A DNA stretch of 5,309 bases from Actinomycetota bacterium (GTDB lineage Bacteria; Actinomycetota; Acidimicrobiia; Acidimicrobiales; Ilumatobacteraceae). A program made the translations under genes and the position numbers. The notes under the pieces are model-generated. The model saw only the letters and a list, made by a program, of their open reading frames with translations. It was not told the origin of the DNA and did no database searches. Positions 1-5,309 of this stretch are shown piece after piece; positions within the stretch are counted from its first letter, which is position 1; each line of letters opens with the position of its first letter. The DNA lies in contig SXWG01000042.1 in NCBI GenBank assembly GCA_005789925.1, positions 1-5,309 of the forward strand, given 5' to 3'.

Positions 1-1380
1 ATGGAAGGCGTCGAGGATATTCCCGGCTCTGCGATGGCCGAGGGCATCACGTGGCAGTGGCGGTCATTCCCTGAATACCTCGACGCACTCGAAGGACGCG
101 AGCGTGTCATCGACATCGGCGCGATGATTGGTCATGGTGCACTTCGCGCCTACGTGATGGGAGACCGCGGAGCGTCCAACGAAGATGCAACAGCGAGTGA
201 CATCATGGCCATGGCTGCTCTTGTTGACGAGGCGATCCGGGCTGGTGCACTCGGATTCAGCACGAGTCGCACACCGATTCATCGCAGCAAGAACGGCGAG
301 TTGGTGCCCGGCACGACAGCATCACCAGACGAGTTGTTCGGTATCGCCGAGGCGATGGCTGACGCTGGTGGGGGCGTCTTTCAATACGCACCTGAACATG
401 TGCGGGTGCCTGACGATGAATGGCCTTGGATGGTCGAGATGGCGCGTCGCACCGGCGTGACGGTGAGCGTGAATCTCAGCCAACCCGACGAAGGACCTGA
501 ATTGTGGAAACAGGTTATGAGGCAACTCGATCAGGCGCATGCCGAGGGACTCGACATCATCGCTCAGGTGGCAGGACGCAGCATCGGAGTGTTGATGTGT
601 CTCGAGGGAAGCTTGCACCCGCTTCTCTTCCATCCCGCCTACGCCGAAGTCGCCCATCTCGACCTCAGTGACCGTGTGCGTGCTCTCCGTGAGCCGGCTC
701 GGCGCGATCGCATCATCAACGACATTCCCAATGACGGTGGTCTCTTCGAAAAAGTCGTGCTCAACCGATTGTGGAAGTTCTATCCCGTCACCGATGCCAA
801 CATCGATTACGAGCCCCACCCCTCAAAGAGCATCAAAGCCCTGTCCGATCAGCGTCGCATCGCACCGATGGAAATGGTGCTCGACCAGCTTCTCGCTGAC
901 GAAGGACGTGGCCTCATCTACTTGCCCATCTTCAACTACGCGTACGGCGACCTCAGTATGATGCACGAGTTGCATCGTCACCCACGCACACGCATGGGAC
1001 TCTCCGATGCAGGTGCACACTGCGGGGCGATTTGTGATGGCGGAACTCCGACGTTCATGCTCACCCATTGGACGCGTGACCGCACGCGCGGACCACGCCT
1101 GCCCCTCGAATGGGTGGTGCATCGACAGACACAGCAAACGGCTGAAGTGTTCGGCCTCACCGATCGTGGACTGATCGCTCCTGGAATGAAGGCGGATCTG
1201 AACCTCATCGACTACGACCGGTTGACATTCGACATGCCGAAGATGGTCTATGACTTTCCCGCCGGTGCACGTCGACTCGTGCAACACGCGAAGGGTTACG
1301 TCGGGACATTCGTCAGCGGAGTGCAGACAGTCGACAACGACGAGTTCACCGGCGAATTGCCAGGTCGCTTGCTACGGTGA
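1..1380 (+). CDS. Amidohydrolase, N-acyl-D-amino-acid deacylase-like (5' partial)
   Basis: This is an amidohydrolase-superfamily (TIM-barrel) protein of the D-aminoacylase type, which hydrolyses amide bonds of N-acyl amino acids or related cyclic amides in the cytoplasm. The 459 visible residues begin in mid-protein. Family members are about 570-580 residues, and the usual N-terminal beta-sandwich and metal-binding HxH segment are absent, so the ATG at base 1 is probably internal. Seen here are the motif IGHGALRAYVMGD (residues 43-55), GALGFSTSR (82-90), LSDAGAH (334-340) carrying the expected catalytic Asp336, and the C-terminal GMKADLNLID (395-404) with GELPGRLLR at the end, both typical of the family. 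The mid-barrel positions where classical D-aminoacylases carry zinc-binding histidines read FQYAPEH (127-133) and SVNLSQP (156-162), so those ligands seem to be missing. The substrate cannot be told. The superfamily is certain, the exact activity is not. Confidence 0.88.
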   Translation: MEGVEDIPGSAMAEGITWQWRSFPEYLDALEGRERVIDIGAMIGHGALRAYVMGDRGASNEDATASDIMAMAALVDEAIRAGALGFSTSRTPIHRSKNGELVPGTTASPDELFGIAEAMADAGGGVFQYAPEHVRVPDDEWPWMVEMARRTGVTVSVNLSQPDEGPELWKQVMRQLDQAHAEGLDIIAQVAGRSIGVLMCLEGSLHPLLFHPAYAEVAHLDLSDRVRALREPARRDRIINDIPNDGGLFEKVVLNRLWKFYPVTDANIDYEPHPSKSIKALSDQRRIAPMEMVLDQLLADEGRGLIYLPIFNYAYGDLSMMHELHRHPRTRMGLSDAGAHCGAICDGGTPTFMLTHWTRDRTRGPRLPLEWVVHRQTQQTAEVFGLTDRGLIAPGMKADLNLIDYDRLTFDMPKMVYDFPAGARRLVQHAKGYVGTFVSGVQTVDNDEFTGELPGRLLR

Positions 1381-1384
1381 GTGC

Positions 1385-1570
1385 ATGGCTTCCGCAAAGA
1401 ACAGACTCCATCTGACTATCACGATTGCAGGGATCATCGTCGGTGGCTTTCTCGCCGTGGTGACCGGTGGTGATGCTTTTGCGTTGGCTATCGCAACCGG
1501 TGGAGTCACCGGCGTGAGTTACTGGGTCGGCTCACTGGCACAACATCGGCATCACAAGTCGGGCTGCTGA
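1385..1570 (+). CDS. Small predicted membrane protein, 61 aa, unknown function
   Basis: I do not recognise this protein. It starts at ATG 1385, four bases after the stop of the amidohydrolase, so it is probably translated from the same transcript. A possible Shine-Dalgarno sequence GGTGAG (1376-1381) overlaps that stop, but its three-base spacing is short. The product has a basic N-terminus (MASAKNRLH), a first hydrophobic stretch at about residues 10-28 (rich in I, V, G and A), and a second at about 31-52. It ends in a hydrophilic tail rich in His and Lys (QHRHHKSGC). This suggests a two-helix hairpin in the membrane with short ends. The pattern of hydrophobic segments favours a real gene over chance, as does the way the frame fills the gap up to the convergent folBK gene. 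No homologue comes to mind, and coding status would need conservation evidence. Confidence 0.6.
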   Translation: MASAKNRLHLTITIAGIIVGGFLAVVTGGDAFALAIATGGVTGVSYWVGSLAQHRHHKSGC

Positions 1571-1584
1571 TCATCAATTGTTCC

Positions 1585-1599
1585 GCCACCTTCAGTGGC
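1585..1599. terminator. Weak hairpin between convergent genes, possible terminator
   Basis: GCCAC (1585-1589) and GTGGC (1595-1599) form a perfect 5-bp stem with a 5-base loop CTTCA. It lies in the 36-base gap between the stops of the small membrane protein gene and folBK, where a bidirectional terminator would be expected. The stem is short and no clear T-run follows on either strand, so termination here is a positional inference. Confidence 0.3.
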
Positions 1600-1606
1600 A
1601 TCGCTT

Positions 1607-2485
1607 CTAGTTGATTGGCAACTCGACCGTCGTCAGATCGGCGAGTGGACCGCGCGGGTAGACCCCGTATGCAGGAAGACGATTTCGCCAATTGTCCGGG
1701 CAAAACTCTGGCGCCACTTCGCTCAGAGGCTCGAGCACGAAACGGCGTTCAGCGAAACGTGGATGCGGGACAGTGAGGTCTTCGCTCGTCAGATGAAGGT
1801 CGTCGTAGAAGAGCATGTCGAGGTCGAGGGTTCGCGGACCCCAACGCACCACTCGTATGCGCTGTGCTTCTGCTTCGATCGAAAGTAGTCGACGCATGAG
1901 TGCGTACGGATCGAGGTCGGTGTCGATGACGGCGACCATGTTGAGATACGGCCCCTGATCGTCGGGACCCCCGACAGGATCGGTTTCGAACACTTGGGAC
2001 TGCGCGACGACGTTGCGCAATCGATCGAGTCCGAACTTCAGATATGCGACTCGGTCACCGAGGTTGCTCCCCAATGCGATGATCGCGCGATGGCGACCAG
2101 ACACCTTCATGTCGACGCGTGTGCGCGTGATGCGCACAGCAGTCGAGTCGAGATCTTCGGGAATTGGCGGACGAAGCTTCGTGAGCGTGACGTTGGCGAC
2201 TTCGACATGAGGGAATTGCAGAACTCGCTCTGCAATTCGTGCCACAAGCCGTTCAAGAAGGAGGTCTTCAGACAGTCGCGCGACGTCAACGACTGCTTCG
2301 GCGATGGCACCGTAGTTAGCGGTGTCGTCCAAAGCATCCGTGATGCCAGCTTCGCTGAGATCGACTTCGAGGTCGAGGTCAATCTGCAACGGCTGGTCGG
2401 ACTCACGCTCGTGGGGAAGGACCCCGATGCGGGCCAGCGTCCGTAGCCCGGAGATGTAGATGTGGTCACGCGCCATGGACACCAT
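1607..2485 (-). CDS. folBK: Bifunctional dihydroneopterin aldolase / HPPK (FolB-FolK fusion)
   Basis: This protein carries two consecutive steps of folate synthesis. FolB cleaves 7,8-dihydroneopterin to 6-hydroxymethyl-7,8-dihydropterin and glycolaldehyde. FolK (HPPK) then transfers pyrophosphate from ATP to that product. The FolB domain covers about residues 6-122, with Glu26 (LPHERESDQ), Tyr58 (DTANYGA) and Lys103 (LTKLRPPIP) at the positions expected for its active site. The HPPK domain covers about 133-262, with ALGSNLGDR (137-145), GPYLNM (178-183) and the signature RWGPRTLDLD (214-223), in which Asp221 and Asp223 should bind Mg2+. A linker of about ten residues joins them. There is no ribosome site before the internal Met126, so this is a true fusion. 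I chose ATG 2485 (292 aa) because GAGGGG lies 9 bases upstream; Met at 2476 would also keep both domains. No other folate genes (folE, folP) are adjacent. Confidence 0.94.
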   Translation of the reverse strand: MVSMARDHIYISGLRTLARIGVLPHERESDQPLQIDLDLEVDLSEAGITDALDDTANYGAIAEAVVDVARLSEDLLLERLVARIAERVLQFPHVEVANVTLTKLRPPIPEDLDSTAVRITRTRVDMKVSGRHRAIIALGSNLGDRVAYLKFGLDRLRNVVAQSQVFETDPVGGPDDQGPYLNMVAVIDTDLDPYALMRRLLSIEAEAQRIRVVRWGPRTLDLDMLFYDDLHLTSEDLTVPHPRFAERRFVLEPLSEVAPEFCPDNWRNRLPAYGVYPRGPLADLTTVELPIN

Positions 2486-2494
2486 GTCTATCGT

Positions 2495-2500
2495 CCCCTC
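2495..2500 (-). promoter_or_regulatory. Ribosome binding site of folBK
   Basis: On the minus strand the sequence GAGGGG is followed by nine bases and then ATG at 2485. This spacing supports the 2485 start over the next in-frame ATG at 2476, which would be 18 bases away, and over the more upstream ATG at 2536, which would lie inside the divergent hydrolase gene. Confidence 0.55.
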
Positions 2501-2502
2501 GC

Positions 2503-2508
2503 TAAGGT
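2503..2508 (+). promoter_or_regulatory. Candidate -10 box (TAAGGT) for a leaderless hydrolase transcript
   Basis: TAAGGT fits the TANNNT consensus of actinobacterial housekeeping -10 boxes and ends eight bases before ATG 2517. Transcription would therefore begin at or very near the A of the start codon. A -35-like TGGACA occurs at 2476-2481, but its spacing of 21 bases is longer than usual. The overlapping AAGGTG (2504-2509) could instead be read as a Shine-Dalgarno sequence with seven bases of spacing, so the element may serve either purpose. It lies inside the 31-base divergent gap. Confidence 0.5.
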
Positions 2509-2516
2509 GCGCACCG

Positions 2517-3440
2517 ATGGCGCAGGTGGAATACAACGAGTTCGGCTACTTCCACGAAAATGCCGACGAGTACGGAATTCCATACAGCCAGGCTCCGGCA
2601 GTACGGCGTGAATCGATCATCATGAGCGACCGTCGGGTCATGTCCGCATTGGTGTGGGGTGACTCTTCCCCACGGCTGGTGTTTCTACATGGCGGCGCAC
2701 AGAACGCTCACACGTGGGACACGGTGATGCTCGCACTCGGTGTATCAGCGGTCTGTGTCGACCTTCCAGGCCACGGACACAGCGGTGCCGTGAGGCCACT
2801 TACCGCAAGTGGTGACCCTCTCGAAGGAAATGCACATGACATCGCGATGGTGATCGAGCAGCTCGCACCCAATGTCGAAGTAGTCATCGGAATGTCACTC
2901 GGGGGAATGACGTCAATCGCGCTGTCGCACCACCACCCTCACCTCGTGAAGAAGATGGCACTGGTCGACATCACTCCGGGGATCGACGGGGACAAGACGA
3001 AAGCCATCACCGATTTCGTCAACGGACCTGCGACTTTCGATTCATTCGACGACCTACTGCAACGGACCATCCAGTTCAATCCGACCAGGTCAGTGAGTTC
3101 GCTTCGACGTGGCATCCTGCACAACGCCCTACAGCAACCAGATGGCACATGGGTCTGGCGCTATCGCCGCACAGACGCGCCACCGCTTCAGGAAGTCGAA
3201 GGTCAGATACGCAAACCGAACCTCGACATGCTGTGGAACGCGATTTCGGCATTTCAAAAACCGCTCATGCTCGTGCGCGGAATGCGGCCGCAGTCAGTGG
3301 TCAGCGACGAGGACGAAGCAGAGATCCGACATCGCGCACCTCAAGCGCGCATCGAACACGTTCTCGAAGCCGGACACAGCGTGCAGGGCGACGCACCACT
3401 CGAGCTCGCGGCACTCATCCGCGACTTCGCGCTTGCATAG
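2517..3440 (+). CDS. Alpha/beta hydrolase
   Basis: This 307-residue protein belongs to the alpha/beta-hydrolase fold superfamily, which contains esterases, lactonases, epoxide hydrolases and C-C bond hydrolases. The fold's landmarks appear in order: HGGAQNAHTWD (58-68) with the oxyanion-hole HG, DLPGHGHSG (82-90), the nucleophile elbow GMSLGG (125-130) with Ser127, LVDITPG (149-155), LVRGMRPQSVVSDED (252-266), and AGHSVQGD (285-292) with catalytic His287. The acid residue after the late strand is not obvious; Asp264 or Asp266 are candidates. A lid or cap region lies between about 160 and 245. I chose ATG 2517 because of the -10/RBS element just before it; upstream in-frame ATGs at 2460, 2475 and 2484 would overlap folBK and add nothing recognisable. 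There is no signal peptide, so it is probably cytoplasmic. The EthD-like gene follows after 32 bases, presumably in the same operon. The substrate is unknown. Confidence 0.9.
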   Translation: MAQVEYNEFGYFHENADEYGIPYSQAPAVRRESIIMSDRRVMSALVWGDSSPRLVFLHGGAQNAHTWDTVMLALGVSAVCVDLPGHGHSGAVRPLTASGDPLEGNAHDIAMVIEQLAPNVEVVIGMSLGGMTSIALSHHHPHLVKKMALVDITPGIDGDKTKAITDFVNGPATFDSFDDLLQRTIQFNPTRSVSSLRRGILHNALQQPDGTWVWRYRRTDAPPLQEVEGQIRKPNLDMLWNAISAFQKPLMLVRGMRPQSVVSDEDEAEIRHRAPQARIEHVLEAGHSVQGDAPLELAALIRDFALA

Positions 3441-3461
3441 ACTCTTGTCCACTCGACACAT

Positions 3462-3468
3462 GGGGGTG
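3462..3468 (+). promoter_or_regulatory. Ribosome binding site of the EthD-like gene
   Basis: GGGGGTG differs from the ideal GGAGGTG at one base, which can still pair with the ribosomal RNA as G-U. The GGGGG core ends six bases before ATG 3473. This decides the start, because the frame stays open upstream back to 3149 within the hydrolase gene. Confidence 0.55.
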
Positions 3469-3472
3469 TGCA

Positions 3473-4318
3473 ATGGCTGGTGACGAAACGTATCGACGAC
3501 TTGCAGGTGAAGGCTCGCACTCACCGAATCTTGGCGGAGCCCTCATCACATGGGTCGAACCGACGAAAGAACACGTCCACGGATACAACCGTTGGTACGA
3601 AGACGACCACATGGTCACGGGTGCGATGGACATGCCGTTCATGTTCGCTGCACGGCGATGGGTCGCACCAAAGTGGATTCAACATCTTCGGTCACCACAG
3701 AACTCACGCGTCGCACAACCACTCGATGCCGGCAAATACATCGCCGTCTACTGGATCAGCGAGGGTCGCCTCGAGGACCACGAGCAATGGGCACTTGGTG
3801 CCAACTACCGACTTCGTGAAGCTGGGCGCCTCAGCCATCGTGGCAAAGATGCGAACCTGCTCGAGGAGCGCTCACATGTGTTCACGTCGTTCAGCGATCA
3901 CATCGGAACCACCTATCGTGATAACGACGTGCCCTTGAACGTGCACACGCTCATGCAGCCGTACCAGGGAATGATGGTCCAGGTCATCGATGCAAAATCG
4001 ACTCGTGAAGAGTTGAGTGATTGGCTAATCCAGTCGTATCTGCCGAAGGTCGTCACCGGAAAGGTGGCTCTCGCCATCAAGTTCGCTCCGCGTGCACTCC
4101 CCAAGGACAAACTCGCTCACGTCAAAGAACTCGACGGTGTCGACAAGATCGTGACTGTCCTCCACTTCCTCGAATGCGACCCGCGTGAGGCGTGGGAGAG
4201 CAACTTTGCATCGGCAGAGAGCGACATCGCAGTGGGTGGCGTCGCCACACTCGGCGTACAAGCAGCGTTTATTCCGACGGTGCAGGGCACCAACACATAC
4301 GTCGACGAATTGTTCTGA
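3473..4318 (+). CDS. Two-domain dimeric alpha/beta-barrel (EthD-like) protein, unknown function
   Basis: This 281-residue protein appears to contain two ferredoxin-like (dimeric alpha/beta-barrel) units. In the first, strand ALITWVEP (23-30) leads into helix HGYNRWYEDDH (36-46), then MPFMFAARRW (54-63) and strand KYIAVYWIS (88-96). The N-x-W-Y-x-x-x-H element followed by an R-R-W strand is typical of EthD-like and related small barrel proteins. The second unit has strand MMVQVIDA (167-174), helix TREELSDWLIQSYLP (177-191), strand VALAIKFAP (198-206) and strand KIVTVLHFLEC (225-235), but lacks the W-Y-x-x-x-H element. Such a duplication would let one chain form the barrel that normally needs two. 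Relatives are often encoded beside catabolic enzymes, and their exact role is usually unknown. It probably shares a transcript with the hydrolase upstream. The family assignment rests on motif shape, so it is moderate. Confidence 0.72.
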   Translation: MAGDETYRRLAGEGSHSPNLGGALITWVEPTKEHVHGYNRWYEDDHMVTGAMDMPFMFAARRWVAPKWIQHLRSPQNSRVAQPLDAGKYIAVYWISEGRLEDHEQWALGANYRLREAGRLSHRGKDANLLEERSHVFTSFSDHIGTTYRDNDVPLNVHTLMQPYQGMMVQVIDAKSTREELSDWLIQSYLPKVVTGKVALAIKFAPRALPKDKLAHVKELDGVDKIVTVLHFLECDPREAWESNFASAESDIAVGGVATLGVQAAFIPTVQGTNTYVDELF

Positions 4319-4348
4319 GAGCTCGCCACACGTCGCGGCGATACCACT

Positions 4349-5309
4349 TCAGTTCTTGTCGGCTCCCACGATCCACATCGCGAAGAATTGTGACCCACCA
4401 CCGTAGGCGTGTCCCATCGCTTTACGAGCGCCGTCGATTTGGTGTTCACCGGCAAGCCCCATCACCTGTATCGCAGCCTCACCAAAACGAATCATGCCGC
4501 TTGCACCGATCGGGTTCGTCGAGAGCACACCGCCTGATGGGTTAAACGGAAGTTTGCCGGTCATCTCGCTGACTCCGTCTTCGACGAACCGCCATCCATG
4601 GTCGCGGGGTGCGAATCCGAGATTTTCCAACCACATCGGCTCGAACCAGGAAAAGGGCACATACACCTCGCACACGTCGATCTCTTCGAGTGGATTCGTG
4701 ATGCCGGCTTTGCGATAGAGGTCCTCCGCGCACAACTCGCCAGCGCGTGGCGACACTTGGTTGCGGCCAGCGAACATCGTGGGCTCACTGCGCATGGCGG
4801 TCGAATGAACCCACGCCTTCGGCACGCTCATCTTGTCTGCGACGTCTTCACTGACCATCACCAACGCTGCCGCTCCGTCACTCGACGGACACGTCTCGAT
4901 GAAACGAACCGGATCCCACAGCATCGGCGTCTCGAGAGCCTTCTCCAGAGTCCAGTCCGGTTCGTGCAGGTGTGCATAGGGGTTCTTGCACGCGTTCGTC
5001 CGGTCTTTCACCGCGACCATCGCACCGATGTGAGCCGGGGCTCCACTTCTACGTATATAACTACGGATAATCGGTGAGAAATAGCCACCGGCCCCGGCAT
5101 GAACAGGCACACCGAACGGCGTGGGGACAGACAATGCCCACATCGCGTTCCCGTCACTTTGCTTCTCGAATGCGACCGTGAGCACTCGTTTGTGCACACC
5201 ACTCATGACATGTTGCGCAGCGACGATCGCAGTCGACCCGCCGACACTTCCTGCCGTGTGCACTCGAAACACCGGCTTACCTGATGCAGCGAGCGAGTCT
5301 GTCAACCAC
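4349..5309 (-). CDS. Thiolase-superfamily protein, SCP-x/lipid-transfer type (5' partial)
   Basis: This is a thiolase-fold protein of the SCP-x-type branch, related to actinobacterial proteins annotated as lipid-transfer proteins or acetyl-CoA acetyltransferases. Members act on acyl-CoA thioesters, for example in sterol side-chain or fatty-acid breakdown. The first in-frame start, TTG 5305, is an artefact of the window edge: the frame continues upstream (a Trp codon precedes it), and roughly 70 N-terminal residues are missing from a usual length near 390. Numbering from that TTG, landmarks are RVHTAGSVGGST (14-25), FEKQS (46-50), IGAMVAVKDR (93-102), ETCPSSDGAAA (137-147), DVCEVYVPFSW (210-220), GGVLSTNPIGASG (258-270) and GHAYGGGSQFF (298-308). 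The first Cys is residue 106, so the usual N-terminal Cys nucleophile is absent. The catalytic His positions also look changed. Partners of this group are often small DUF35 OB-fold proteins; none is visible here. Confidence 0.87.
   Translation of the reverse strand, partial: WLTDSLAASGKPVFRVHTAGSVGGSTAIVAAQHVMSGVHKRVLTVAFEKQSDGNAMWALSVPTPFGVPVHAGAGGYFSPIIRSYIRRSGAPAHIGAMVAVKDRTNACKNPYAHLHEPDWTLEKALETPMLWDPVRFIETCPSSDGAAALVMVSEDVADKMSVPKAWVHSTAMRSEPTMFAGRNQVSPRAGELCAEDLYRKAGITNPLEEIDVCEVYVPFSWFEPMWLENLGFAPRDHGWRFVEDGVSEMTGKLPFNPSGGVLSTNPIGASGMIRFGEAAIQVMGLAGEHQIDGARKAMGHAYGGGSQFFAMWIVGADKN

Noticed and set aside
322..819. 165-codon open frame on the minus strand
   Set aside because: It lies wholly opposite the well-supported amidohydrolase, and its translation has no recognisable motif. 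It is a by-product of codon bias.
823..1287. 154-codon open frame on the minus strand
   Set aside because: It is antisense to the conserved C-terminal part of the amidohydrolase and has no family features or ribosome site.
2359..2384. Repeated TCGAGG-type units within folBK
   Set aside because: They reflect the alternating Asp/Leu/Glu codons of the FolB strand DLDLEVDL and are not a DNA repeat.
1994..2446. 150-codon open frame on the plus strand
   Set aside because: It lies opposite folBK, where both active sites are intact in the minus-strand frame.
3457..3470. CACA/TGTG inverted repeat around the ribosome site of the EthD-like gene
   Set aside because: A four-base stem is too short to support a regulatory hairpin or an operator.
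3149..3472. N-terminal extension of the EthD-like gene back to 3149
   Set aside because: The extension overlaps the hydrolase gene by nearly 300 bases, is Arg/Thr/Ser-rich low-complexity sequence typical of a shadow frame, and a good ribosome site precedes ATG 3473.
4324..4340. CGCC...GGCG inverted repeat between the convergent EthD-like and thiolase-like genes
   Set aside because: It has only four base pairs, a nine-base loop and no T-run. This is expected by chance at this base composition, so it was not called as a terminator.
4598..5077. 159-codon open frame on the plus strand
   Set aside because: It lies opposite the thiolase-like gene, whose conserved motifs cover the same region.

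Overview
This 5.3-kb window looks like ordinary chromosome from a moderately high-G+C actinobacterium. A member of the Acidimicrobiia or a related uncultured lineage is my best guess, inferred from the protein families: an N-acyl-D-amino-acid deacylase-like amidohydrolase, a thiolase-like protein of the SCP-x/lipid-transfer type, an EthD-like duplicated protein, and a TANNNT-type promoter placed directly before a start codon. There are no RNA genes, insertion sequences, CRISPR arrays, phage genes or sizeable repeats. Coding density is very high, and no gap between genes exceeds about 40 bases.

Layout. (1) 1-1380 (+) is the C-terminal four fifths of a large amidohydrolase that begins before the window. 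(2) 1385-1570 (+) is a 61-residue predicted membrane protein, four bases after it. (3) 1607-2485 (-) is a fused dihydroneopterin aldolase/HPPK (FolB-FolK) enzyme of folate synthesis, converging on gene 2. (4) 2517-3440 (+) is an alpha/beta hydrolase, diverging from folBK across only 31 bases. (5) 3473-4318 (+) is a two-domain EthD-like protein of unknown function, 32 bases downstream and probably co-transcribed. (6) 4349-5309 (-) is a thiolase-superfamily protein whose N-terminus lies beyond the window, converging on gene 5.

Working together. folBK is housekeeping and stands alone here. The other large genes look like acyl-compound or xenobiotic catabolism: amide hydrolysis, ester or C-C hydrolysis, a dimeric alpha/beta-barrel protein, and thiolase-type carbon-carbon chemistry. 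That link is inferred from families only.

No clearly new system is visible. The most interesting points are two enzymes that have lost the standard catalytic residues of their families (the amidohydrolase and the thiolase-like protein), the uncharacterised duplicated EthD-like protein, and the compact divergent promoter region with a probable leaderless start.
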